DNA from: Actinomycetes bacterium
GTDB lineage: Bacteria > Actinomycetota > Acidimicrobiia > Acidimicrobiales > Bog-793
Reading direction: 5' to 3'
Assembly (NCBI GenBank): GCA_021838945.1
Contig: JAKCCH010000020.1
Location: 1-37,504 of the forward strand
Length of the DNA stretch: 37,504 nt
Part shown: positions 15,049-21,953 of the stretch, one piece after another
Layout of the letters: the number at the start of each line of letters is the position of its first letter
Position numbering within the stretch: the first letter of the stretch is position 1
Notes under the pieces: generated by a model
Databases searched by the model: none
Seen by the model: the letters and a program-made list of their open reading frames with translations, nothing else
Told to the model about the DNA's origin: nothing
Position numbers and translations under genes: made by a program

Positions 15049-15915
15049 ATGTCAGATGCAGAGCGCCAGAACGTGACGGCGCCGTGGATCCGCTCGCAGA
15101 AGCGGCGCAACGGCGCCCCGCCGATCGTCATGATCACGGCGTACGACGAGCCGTTCGCGCGCTACGTCGATGCGGCCGGCGTCGACCTCATCCTCGTCGG
15201 TGACACGCTCGCCGAGATCGTGCTCGGCTACGACGACACGCTCCAGGTCGACATCAAAGTCATGACTCACCATGTCGCCGCCGTGGCGAGAGCCCGTCCG
15301 CGTGCGCTCGTGATCGGCGACATGCCGTGGATGAGCTACCACCTCGACCCATACGACGCCGTGCGGAACGCCGCCGCGCTCATCCGCGCGGGAGCCGGGG
15401 CGGTGAAGCTCGAAGGAGGCAGCCTCCGACTGCCGGCCGTGGAGGCGATCATCGCCGCCGAGATCCCGGTGATGGGCCACCTCGGCCTGACACCTCAGTC
15501 GGTGCATGCCATGGGCGGCTACCGGGTGCAAGGGCGCCAGGTCGACGCGGCGAAGACGCTCATCCACGATGCCGAGCTGCTGGCGGAGGCCGGCTGCATG
15601 GCGATCGTGCTCGAAGGCGTGCCGGAGGTGCTGGCCGAGCGTGTGACGGAGGCGATCGACGTCCCGACGATCGGAATCGGTGCCGGTCCCGCCTGCGACG
15701 GACAGGTGCTGGTGCTCCACGATCTCCTCGGCATGTCGAAGCGGTCCCGCCCGAAATTCGTCCGGCGGTACGCCGAGCTCGGCGATGCGGTGGTCGATGC
15801 CGTCGGCCGCTACTGCGCCGACGTGCGGTCCGGCGCGTTCCCCTCCGACGACGAGGCGTATCACGGCTCTGCGGAGCTGCGGGGAGCGCTCTCGCAGGGC
15901 GGCCACTCCGGCTGA
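15049..15915 (+). CDS. panB: 3-methyl-2-oxobutanoate hydroxymethyltransferase
   Basis: 288 residues. Family motifs are in order: MITAYDEPFARYVD, VGDTLAEIVLGYDDTL (metal Asp52), VIGDMPWMSY (second metal Asp), VKLEGG (metal Glu), MGHLGLTPQSVHAMGGYRVQG, VLEGVP (catalytic Glu) and PTIGIGAGPACDGQVLVLHDLLGM. It transfers a hydroxymethyl group from methylene-tetrahydrofolate to ketoisovalerate in pantothenate synthesis. The ATG at 15049 has GGAGG five bases upstream, favouring it over the ATG at 15037. No other pantothenate gene is nearby. It is followed by the rpsF leader. Confidence 0.95.
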   Translation: MSDAERQNVTAPWIRSQKRRNGAPPIVMITAYDEPFARYVDAAGVDLILVGDTLAEIVLGYDDTLQVDIKVMTHHVAAVARARPRALVIGDMPWMSYHLDPYDAVRNAAALIRAGAGAVKLEGGSLRLPAVEAIIAAEIPVMGHLGLTPQSVHAMGGYRVQGRQVDAAKTLIHDAELLAEAGCMAIVLEGVPEVLAERVTEAIDVPTIGIGAGPACDGQVLVLHDLLGMSKRSRPKFVRRYAELGDAVVDAVGRYCADVRSGAFPSDDEAYHGSAELRGALSQGGHSG

Positions 15916-16031
15916 CACCGCTCGACACACCCCTCTGCCACACTGCCGAGGTGCATTCCGAGAGTGGGATCCGGCGTCATCGAGTGCCGCTGGCGTCCGC
16001 TACCATGACCAGGAACAACTTGTCCGCCCCT

Positions 16032-16080
16032 GCCCCGGCACCGGGGCCCCGAGCCTGCGGGCCGGGTCCGAAGGAGGTGA
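16032..16080 (+). promoter_or_regulatory. rpsF leader: GC hairpin and full-length Shine-Dalgarno
   Basis: The 172-base gap before rpsF contains a hairpin with arms GCCCCG (16032-16037) and CGGGGC (16042-16047). An unusually complete ribosome site, AAGGAGGTGA, lies at 16071-16080, seven bases before the GTG at 16088. A TACCAT hexamer at 16001-16006 could be the -10. S6/S18 autoregulate this operon in other bacteria through a leader structure. I cannot confirm that structure by eye. Confidence 0.45.
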
Positions 16081-16087
16081 GGCCGCA

Positions 16088-16450
16088 GTGCGGCCATACG
16101 AAGTCATGGTCATCTTCGACGTCGACCTCGAGGAGGCCGACATCCGCTCGAAGGTGGATCGCGTGCTCGAGACCGTGAAGAGCCGGGGCGGCACGCCCGG
16201 GGCGGTCGACTACTGGGGACGCCGAACCTTTGCGTACGAGCTGAAGCACCGGACGGAGGGTTACTACGTCCTGATCGAGGCGACAGCCGAACCGGACGTC
16301 CTCGCCGAGGTGCACCGCCAGCTCGCACTGGAAGACGCAGTGCTGCGCCACAAGGTCATCCGCCAACCCGAGCATGCAGTCGGTCGCCGCCCGAGGCGCC
16401 CGGCGGCGACGCCCGCTCCGGATGCGGCGGCCGCACCGGAAGCCAGCTGA
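16088..16450 (+). CDS. rpsF: 30S ribosomal protein S6
   Basis: 120 residues. S6 signatures RPYEVMVIFDVDLEE at the N-terminus and VDYWGRRTFAYELKHRTEGYYVLIEA in the middle are clear. Residues 98-120 are a Pro/Ala tail. S6 pairs with S18 on the small-subunit platform. The start is a GTG behind the AAGGAGGTGA site. It is the first gene of rpsF-ssb-rpsR-rplI, the universal actinobacterial order, and dnaB follows 182 bases after rplI. Confidence 0.97.
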   Translation: MRPYEVMVIFDVDLEEADIRSKVDRVLETVKSRGGTPGAVDYWGRRTFAYELKHRTEGYYVLIEATAEPDVLAEVHRQLALEDAVLRHKVIRQPEHAVGRRPRRPAATPAPDAAAAPEAS

Positions 16451-16471
16451 CCGAGACTGGAGAGACAGACC

Positions 16472-16939
16472 ATGTCCAACGGAAACACCATCACCGTGAT
16501 CGGCAACGTCACGCGGGAGATCGAGCTCCGCTTCACGCCGAGCGGCCAGCCGACGGCGTCCTTCGGCCTTGCCGTGAACCGCCGCTGGCAGAACCGCCAG
16601 ACCCAGGAGTGGGAGGAGGCGACGTCGTTCTTCGACATCGTCTGCTGGCGTGAGCTCGCCGAGAACGCCGCCGCGAGCCTCCACAAGGGCACCCGTGTCA
16701 TCGTCACGGGTCGCCTGGAGCAGAGGAGCTGGGAGACCCAGGACGGCGAGAAGCGCTCGAAGGTCGAGATCGTCGCCGACGAGGTCGGGCCGAGCCTTCG
16801 CTGGGCGAGCGCACAGGTGGAGAAGAACGAGCGCCGCGACGCTCAAGCTGCTCGCCCCGGTGGCGCGCCTGCGAGTGCGCCGCGCAACGAGCCCGAGGCG
16901 GCGCCGAGCTACGCAAATTACGACGAGGAGCCTTTCTGA
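16472..16939 (+). CDS. ssb: single-stranded DNA-binding protein
   Basis: 155 residues. The OB fold covers about 1-110 ([51 protein letters not shown]). A flexible Pro/Ala-rich linker follows, then the acidic partner-binding tip ending DEEPF. It coats single-stranded DNA in replication and repair. GGAGAG lies about ten bases before the ATG. The stop shares one base with the rpsR start (TGATG). A replication protein between ribosomal genes is the normal arrangement here. Confidence 0.97.
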   Translation: MSNGNTITVIGNVTREIELRFTPSGQPTASFGLAVNRRWQNRQTQEWEEATSFFDIVCWRELAENAAASLHKGTRVIVTGRLEQRSWETQDGEKRSKVEIVADEVGPSLRWASAQVEKNERRDAQAARPGGAPASAPRNEPEAAPSYANYDEEPF

Positions 16940-17388
16940 TGGGGAGGAACAACGATCGGGAGCGGTCCACGCGCCGCTCCCCGAAGGACAACGTCCGCCG
17001 TGGCAAGAAGAAGGTGTGCATCTTCTGCAAGGAGCACGTCTCCTGGGTGGACTACAAGGACATCAGCCTGCTGCGGAAGTTCATGTCGGACCGCGGCAAG
17101 ATCCGGGCGCGCCGGGTGTCGGGCAACTGCGCCCAGCACCAGCGCGCCGTGGCGCTCGCGATCAAGACGGCGCGCGAGCTCGCCCTGCTGCCGTACACAC
17201 AGCGCACGACGAGCGACCGCCCGAGCCCGCGCGGCCCCGGCCGCGGTCGCCCTGCGGACGCCGCCGCCGCCGTTCCCGAGGGCGGCGGGGAGTCGACGCT
17301 CGAGGGCGAGCTACCCGACATCGAGGACGAGTTCGAGGGTGCCGACGACGACGAGCTCGTGGCTGCCGGCGACGTGGAGGAGTCATGA
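16939..17388 (+). CDS. rpsR: 30S ribosomal protein S18 with acidic C-terminal extension
   Basis: 149 residues, against about 80 for typical S18. The S18 core is at 1-90 ([40 protein letters not shown]). Cys27, Cys30, Cys64 and His67 suggest the zinc-binding form. Residues 91-149 are an extra tail: first basic Gly/Arg/Pro, then strongly acidic ([20 protein letters not shown]). The tail is not frame noise, because rplI starts by ATGA overlap at its very end. Its role is unknown. The gene is coupled to ssb by TGATG. Confidence 0.95.
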   Translation: MGRNNDRERSTRRSPKDNVRRGKKKVCIFCKEHVSWVDYKDISLLRKFMSDRGKIRARRVSGNCAQHQRAVALAIKTARELALLPYTQRTTSDRPSPRGPGRGRPADAAAAVPEGGGESTLEGELPDIEDEFEGADDDELVAAGDVEES

Positions 17389-17831
17389 AGGTCGTTCTGC
17401 GGGGCGATCTCGACCGCGTCGGCAAGCGCGGCGACATCCTTGAGGTCACCGACGGCTACGCGAGGAACTACCTGATCCCCCAGGGCCTCGCCATCCCGGC
17501 CACCCAGGGGATCGCGCACCAGGCCAACGCCATGCGGCGTGCCCGCGACATGAGGGACGCAAAGGACCGCGAGGGCGCCGAGATGATCGCGCGCAAGCTG
17601 GTGCCGATGGTCATCACGATTCCGGCACGCGCCGGCGCGGAGGGAAGGTTGTTCGGCTCGGTCACGACCCAGGACGTGGTCGACGCCGTGCAGCACCAGG
17701 CTGGCATCGAGCTCGACCGGCACCGGGTCGTCACGAGCGAGCCGATCAAGAGCCTCGGCACCCACGAGGTGGCGGTACGGCTGCATCCGGAGGTGCAGTT
17801 CCAGGTCACCGTCGAGGTCGTCTCCGCCTGA
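17385..17831 (+). CDS. rplI: 50S ribosomal protein L9
   Basis: 148 residues, normal length. The N-terminal RNA-binding signature [32 protein letters not shown] is here in full, followed by the connecting helix (about 42-75) and the C-terminal domain ([15 protein letters not shown]...). The ATG at 17385 overlaps the rpsR stop (ATGA), with GGAGGAG just upstream. A perfect 8-bp hairpin follows the stop, so the ribosomal unit probably ends here. Confidence 0.97.
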   Translation: MKVVLRGDLDRVGKRGDILEVTDGYARNYLIPQGLAIPATQGIAHQANAMRRARDMRDAKDREGAEMIARKLVPMVITIPARAGAEGRLFGSVTTQDVVDAVQHQAGIELDRHRVVTSEPIKSLGTHEVAVRLHPEVQFQVTVEVVSA

Positions 17832-17836
17832 CGCAC

Positions 17837-17859
17837 TGCGCGCCTCCGGCCGGCGCGCA
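17837..17859 (+). terminator. hairpin after rplI
   Basis: TGCGCGCC (17837-17844) and GGCGCGCA (17852-17859) form a perfect 8-bp stem with a 7-base loop, starting 5 bases after the rplI stop. No T-tract follows, as is common in high-GC genomes. Confidence 0.65.
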
Positions 17860-17868
17860 CCCGTGTCG

Positions 17869-17979
17869 TACCGTCGCACACATGTTCGAGCGGCGAGATG
17901 GTCCACAGTGGCAAGCAGGTATCCACACCTGTGTCCACAAGTTCGCGGAGACAGTCCACAGCTTTCTCTGTCTTACGAT
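17869..17979 (+). promoter_or_regulatory. dnaB promoter region with DnaA-box-like sites
   Basis: TACCGT at 17869-17874 and TACGAT at 17974-17979 are candidate -10 hexamers. Between them lie four same-strand 9-mers close to the actinobacterial DnaA box TTGTCCACA: TGGTCCACA (17899-17907), GTATCCACA (17919-17927, one mismatch to TTATCCACA), GTGTCCACA (17931-17939) and CAGTCCACA (17952-17960, two mismatches). The last ends 53 bases before the dnaB ATG. DnaA control of dnaB is inferred. Confidence 0.45.
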
Positions 17980-18004
17980 CCCCAGGCCGGGTCGGCCATC
18001 CTGA
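17882..18004 (+). CDS. possible 40-codon leader ORF before dnaB
   Basis: An ATG at 17882, 7 bases after TACCGT, opens 40 codons ending 9 bases before the dnaB ATG. It encodes MFERRDGPQW... with several Cys and His. The DnaA-box-like repeats run through it, so the open frame may be a by-product of those repeats. It is listed because its start fits the leaderless pattern. Confidence 0.2.
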   Translation: MFERRDGPQWQAGIHTCVHKFAETVHSFLCLTIPRPGRPS

Positions 18005-18013
18005 GAGCCACTG

Positions 18014-19963
18014 ATGGCTTCCGTACAACCCCTCCCTAACGCGGCCTCGCGCCGGTCATCCGCCGGCGGACCACGCGGTCGAGCCGGCTCAGGATCGGCC
18101 CCGAACCCGACCACGGTCGCCGGCCGTGTCCCGCCGCACAGCTTCGAGGCAGAGGAGTCGTTGCTCGGAGCGATGCTGCTCTCGCGCGACGCCATCGCGG
18201 TCGCCGTCGAGCACGTCTCGGCTGATGACTTCTACAAGCCGTCGCACGGACACGTCTTCGACGCTGTCACCATGCTCTACGCACGGGGCGAGCCAGCGGA
18301 CGCCGTCACGGTGGCAGAGGAGATGCGCCGCTCGGGGACGCTCGACGCTGCCGGAGGCACGGCGACGCTCGTCGGACTCCAGGGCAACACGCCGGCCATC
18401 TCGAGCTCCGGACGGTACGCCCGGATCGTGCAGGAGCACGCCATGCTGCGACGCCTCATCGGCGTCGCCTACGAGATAGCCGACCTCGGCTACGAGCTCC
18501 CGGCGGATGTCACGGCTGCGCTCGACCAGGCCGAGGCGATGGTGTTCGAGGTCGCGCAGCGCCGCTCGAGCGACACGGTGCGCGCGCTCAAGGAGCTTCT
18601 GACCGAGAGCCTCGACCAGATCGAGTACCTCTTCGAGCGCGGTGAGTCGATCACGGGTGTGCCGACGGGCTATCAAGACCTCGACGAGCACCTCTACGGG
18701 CTCCAGCCCTCCAACCTGGTCGTCGTCGGTGCTCGTCCGTCCATGGGGAAGACGGCGTTCGGGCTCGGCATGGCGGCTCACGCAGCGGCACGGGCGAACG
18801 TCCCGGTGCTGTTCTTCTCGCTCGAGATGAGCCACATGGAGCTGGCGCAGCGGGTGTTGTGCTCCGAGGCCCGTGTCGACGCAGGCCGCGTCCGCAACGG
18901 GAAGCTCGCCGACAGCGACTGGTCGAAGATCTCGTCGGCCATCGGGCGCATCGGCACGGCGCCGCTCTACATCGACGACAACCCGAACCTCACCGTCATG
19001 GACATCCGTGCAAAGGCGCGCCGGATGAAGAGCGCAGAAGGGGGACTTGGTCTCGTGATCGTCGACTACCTCCAGCTCATGACCGGACGGGCGACAGCCG
19101 AGAGCCGGCAGGTCGAGATCTCCGAGATCTCGCGCGGCCTCAAGATCCTCGCTCGCGAGTTGAAGATTCCTGTCGTCGCGCTGAGCCAGCTGTCGCGCGG
19201 CCTCGAGACCCGGGCCGACAAGCGGCCGATGCTCGCCGACCTGCGAGAGTGCCTCGCAGGGGACACAGTCGTCCGTCGCGCCGACTCCGGCGTCGAGTCG
19301 ACGATCCGCGAGCTTGCCGAGAGCGGCGAGCGCAACGTCGCGATCTGGTCCCTGGACGAAGACTGCCGCCTCGTGCCCGCCGTGCTCGCGGAGGCCTGGA
19401 GCACGGGCACGAAGCCCGTGTTCGAGATCACGCTTGCTTCCGGGCGGAGCGTCCGTGCGACGGCGAACCATCCACTGCTCACCCTCGACGGGTGGACACC
19501 GGTGGAGCGCCTGCTCCCTGGAGTGCGCCTCGCCGCCGTGCCGCTCGTGCCCCGAAAGGTTGAGGCCCGGGCGTCGTCCGGCGCTCAGGTGACGCGGACC
19601 GGCAGGGCGCCTGCGACCGTCCTCGAGCGCGTCGCGGCATCGGACTTCCCCTTCGCACCGGAGCTGTCCTGGGAGGTGATCGTCTCGATCGAGTCCTGCG
19701 AGGACGAGGAGGCGTTCGATGCGTACGTCCCGGGCACGCACAGCTTCCTCGCGAACGGGATCGTGTCCCACAACTCCGGCGCCATCGAGCAGGACGCCGA
19801 TGTCGTGATGTTCATCTACCGCGACGAGGTGTACAACCCCGAGTCGGCCGACCGCGGTGTGGCCGAGGTGCTGATCGCGAAGCATCGCAACGGACCGACG
19901 GGGGTGTCGAAGCTGGCGTTCGTGAACAACTACGCTCGTTTCGGCGATCTCGCGAGATCGTGA
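18014..19963 (+). CDS. dnaB: replicative DNA helicase DnaB containing an in-frame intein
   Basis: 649 residues: a host protein of 474 interrupted by a 175-residue intein (413-587). The N-terminal DnaB domain is PHSFEAEESLLGAMLL.... The RecA-like domain has Walker A GARPSMGKTAFG, then LFFSLEMSHMEL, and Walker B VIVDYLQLM. The host resumes after the intein with SGAIEQDADVVMFIYRDE. DnaB is the hexameric 5'-3' helicase at the replication fork. After splicing, ...LADLRE joins SGAIEQ..., the normal DnaB sequence. The ATG at 18014 has a weak GAGAG upstream. The thioesterase gene follows 28 bases after the stop. Confidence 0.96.
   Translation: MASVQPLPNAASRRSSAGGPRGRAGSGSAPNPTTVAGRVPPHSFEAEESLLGAMLLSRDAIAVAVEHVSADDFYKPSHGHVFDAVTMLYARGEPADAVTVAEEMRRSGTLDAAGGTATLVGLQGNTPAISSSGRYARIVQEHAMLRRLIGVAYEIADLGYELPADVTAALDQAEAMVFEVAQRRSSDTVRALKELLTESLDQIEYLFERGESITGVPTGYQDLDEHLYGLQPSNLVVVGARPSMGKTAFGLGMAAHAAARANVPVLFFSLEMSHMELAQRVLCSEARVDAGRVRNGKLADSDWSKISSAIGRIGTAPLYIDDNPNLTVMDIRAKARRMKSAEGGLGLVIVDYLQLMTGRATAESRQVEISEISRGLKILARELKIPVVALSQLSRGLETRADKRPMLADLRECLAGDTVVRRADSGVESTIRELAESGERNVAIWSLDEDCRLVPAVLAEAWSTGTKPVFEITLASGRSVRATANHPLLTLDGWTPVERLLPGVRLAAVPLVPRKVEARASSGAQVTRTGRAPATVLERVAASDFPFAPELSWEVIVSIESCEDEEAFDAYVPGTHSFLANGIVSHNSGAIEQDADVVMFIYRDEVYNPESADRGVAEVLIAKHRNGPTGVSKLAFVNNYARFGDLARS
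19250..19774 (+). other. mini-intein within DnaB (175 aa)
   Basis: It starts at Cys (CLAGDTVV, splicing block A) and ends at VSHN, with extein Ser as the +1 residue. Block B is VRATANHPLLTLDGW with the TxxH motif (T71, H74 of the intein). Block F is AYVPGTHSFLANG (about 158-170). Penultimate His174 and terminal Asn175 are intact, so all residues needed for standard splicing are present. No LAGLIDADG endonuclease is present; only a linker of about 50 residues (90-140) lies in its place. It sits between DLRE and SGAIEQ, two residues before the Synechocystis DnaB intein site as I recall it. Confidence 0.95.
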
Positions 19964-19991
19964 CCCCGACGACACAAGGCGCCCGCGCGAG

Positions 19992-20429
19992 ATGAGCAGG
20001 GGAGCCGACGAGGGAGCAGCAGCGGCCGGCGGGCTCGGCCTCATGCCCTTCACGGCGACGCTCCGGATCGAGCAGCTCGAGGCCACGAAGGAGCTCATCC
20101 GCGCCCGGCTGCCGTGGGAAGAGCGCCTCTGCACGACAGGCGGTGCGCTCCACGGGGGTGCGCTCATGGCGCTCGCCGACAGCGCCGGGGGGTTGTGCGC
20201 GTATCTGAACCTGCCCGAGGGCGCCACCGGCACGACCACGATCGAGTCGAAGACGAATTTCTTCCGGCCGCTGACGACAGGCCACGCCGAGGCCTCGTCA
20301 CGCCCGCTCCACGTCGGGCGGACGGTGGTCGTCGTCGAGACAGACGTCACCGACGGGGACAGCCGCCTGCTGTCCCGGACGACGCAGTCCCAGCTCGTGC
20401 TCTATCCGAGGTCTGCGGATCCCCGCTGA
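19992..20429 (+). CDS. PaaI-type hotdog thioesterase
   Basis: 145 residues. It shows the single hotdog fold of the 4HBT/PaaI family. The central motif LHGGALMALADSAGGLCA (about 53-70) carries the catalytic-site helix with Asp, and TTTIESKTNFFRPL forms the following strand. It probably hydrolyses an acyl- or aryl-CoA thioester; the substrate is unknown. It starts 28 bases after dnaB. A functional link to DnaB is unlikely and the closeness may only reflect compact packing. An acyl-CoA ligase lies 1.5 kb downstream. No strong ribosome site precedes the ATG. Confidence 0.9.
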   Translation: MSRGADEGAAAAGGLGLMPFTATLRIEQLEATKELIRARLPWEERLCTTGGALHGGALMALADSAGGLCAYLNLPEGATGTTTIESKTNFFRPLTTGHAEASSRPLHVGRTVVVVETDVTDGDSRLLSRTTQSQLVLYPRSADPR

Positions 20430-20514
20430 GGTGTAGACGGGCGCGCACCCCTCTGAGAAAATGGCCGCGCGACGGCCTCGGGAGGCCTGGACCGCGTCAC
20501 TGAGGAGGGGACTG

Positions 20515-21630
20515 ATGAGTGGAGTGAGGCTGTTGGTCGGGACCCGGAAGGGGGCCTTCGTCTTGAGCTCCGACGGGAGGCGGACTGACTGGAAGATCGA
20601 CGGGCCGTTCTTCGGCGGCTGGGAGATGTACCACATGAAGGGGTCGCCATCCGACCCGAACCGCATCTACGCGTCGCAGTCGAGCGGGTGGTTCGGCCAG
20701 CTCATCCAGCGCTCGGACGACGGCGGTGCGACCTGGAACCCCGTCGGGAACGACTTCCAGTACGAGGGCGTCACCGGAACCCACCAGTCGTTCGACGGAA
20801 CGCCCCATCCGTGGGAGTTCGAGCGGGTCTGGCACCTCGAACCGTCGCTCGACGACCCGGACACCGTGTACGCGGGAATCGAGGATGCGGCGCTCTTCAA
20901 GTCGACCGACGGCGGCTCGACCTGGGAGGAGCTGTCAGGCCTGCGCGGCCACGGCTCCGGGCCGTCGTGGCAACCCGGTGCTGGCGGCATGTGCCTCCAC
21001 ACGATCATCCTCGACCCTTCAGACGCGGAGCGGATGTTCATCGCGATCTCGGCGGCAGGTGCGTTTCGCAGCGACGACGCCGGCAAGAGCTGGCGTCCGA
21101 TCAACCGCGGTCTCAGGTCGGGCCAGATCCCCGAGGAGGAGGCCGAGGTCGGTCACTGCGTCCACCACGTCGCGCAGCATCCATCTCGTCCCGAGACGCT
21201 CTTCATGCAGAAGCACTGGGACGTCATGCGAAGCGACGACGGCGGCGAGAGCTGGTACGAGGTGAGCGGCAACCTGCCGACGGACTTTGGCTTCCCGATC
21301 GACATCCACGCGCATGAGCCCGACACGATCTACGTTGTGCCGATCACGAGCGACGAGCAGCACTTCCCGCCGGAGGGGAAGCTTCGGGTGTACCGGAGCC
21401 GCTCCGGCGGCAACGAGTGGGAGCCGCTCACGAAAGGACTCCCGCACTCGAACTGCTACGTCAACATCCTGCGCGATGCGATGAGCGTCGACCGGCTCGA
21501 CGACTGCGGCATCTACTTCGGGACGACCGGAGGCCAGGTCTACGCCTCATCCGACGGTGGGGACAGCTGGAACGCGATCGTGCGCGATCTCCCCGCAGTG
21601 CTCTCGGTGGAGGCACAGACCCTTCCGTGA
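20515..21630 (+). CDS. Asp-box (BNR) repeat beta-propeller protein
   Basis: 371 residues with six Asp-box-like repeats of the S-x-D-x-G-x-x-W type: SDDGGATW (67-74), STDGGSTW (130-137), SDDAGKSW (186-193), SDDGGESW (240-247), SRSGGNEW (295-302) and SSDGGDSW (345-352). Such repeats build sialidase/VPS10-like beta-propellers, but I see no sialidase Arg triad and no signal peptide, so it is probably cytoplasmic and not a secreted glycosidase. GAGGAGG seven bases before the ATG at 20515 sets the start. Its stop overlaps the start of the ubiquitin-like gene (GTGA), indicating coupled synthesis. The function of the pair is unknown. Confidence 0.88.
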   Translation: MSGVRLLVGTRKGAFVLSSDGRRTDWKIDGPFFGGWEMYHMKGSPSDPNRIYASQSSGWFGQLIQRSDDGGATWNPVGNDFQYEGVTGTHQSFDGTPHPWEFERVWHLEPSLDDPDTVYAGIEDAALFKSTDGGSTWEELSGLRGHGSGPSWQPGAGGMCLHTIILDPSDAERMFIAISAAGAFRSDDAGKSWRPINRGLRSGQIPEEEAEVGHCVHHVAQHPSRPETLFMQKHWDVMRSDDGGESWYEVSGNLPTDFGFPIDIHAHEPDTIYVVPITSDEQHFPPEGKLRVYRSRSGGNEWEPLTKGLPHSNCYVNILRDAMSVDRLDDCGIYFGTTGGQVYASSDGGDSWNAIVRDLPAVLSVEAQTLP

Positions 21631-21923
21631 TCCGGGTCGTCCTGCCAGCACACCTGAAGACGCTCGCCGGCGTCTCGGGTGAGGTGCAGCTCGACGTCGT
21701 CGGTCCCGTGACGCAGCGCGCCGTCATCGACGCCATCGAGTGTGCATACCCGGTGCTCGGAGGGACGATCCGAGACCGGGTGACGATGGAGCGGAGGAAG
21801 TTCGTGCGCTTCTTCGTGTGTGGCGAGGACTGGTCGCACGAGCCGGCGGACACCCCGTTGCCCGACGCGGTCGTCTTGGGGAACGAGCCGTTCGTCGTGA
21901 TCGGCGCGATGGCAGGCGGGTGA
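21627..21923 (+). CDS. MoaD/ThiS-like ubiquitin-fold protein ending in Gly-Gly
   Basis: 98 residues. It opens [14 protein letters not shown], has the middle phrase [23 protein letters not shown], and ends [10 protein letters not shown]. Beta-grasp sulfur carriers (MoaD, ThiS) end in Gly-Gly, which an E1-like enzyme adenylates and thiolates. The length and ending fit that family, but the internal stretch [18 protein letters not shown] is longer than in MoaD. No E1-like, moaE or thiG gene is in the window. The GTG overlaps the stop of the Asp-box gene, so the two proteins are likely made together. A sulfur-carrier or protein-tag role is inferred. Confidence 0.85.
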   Translation: MIRVVLPAHLKTLAGVSGEVQLDVVGPVTQRAVIDAIECAYPVLGGTIRDRVTMERRKFVRFFVCGEDWSHEPADTPLPDAVVLGNEPFVVIGAMAGG

Positions 21924-21940
21924 GCTGGCGCTACCTGACC

Positions 21941-21946
21941 TATCTT
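21941..21946 (+). promoter_or_regulatory. probable -10 of a leaderless promoter for the acyl-CoA ligase
   Basis: TATCTT ends 7 bases before the GTG at 21954, 18 bases after the stop of the ubiquitin-like gene. Confidence 0.4.
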
Positions 21947-21953
21947 CGTACCG

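Noticed and set aside
18089-20350. 753-codon open frame on minus opposite dnaB
   Set aside because: It is antisense to confident DnaB and intein sequence, and its product is low-complexity Arg/His/Asp-rich, as expected of a shadow frame in high-GC DNA.
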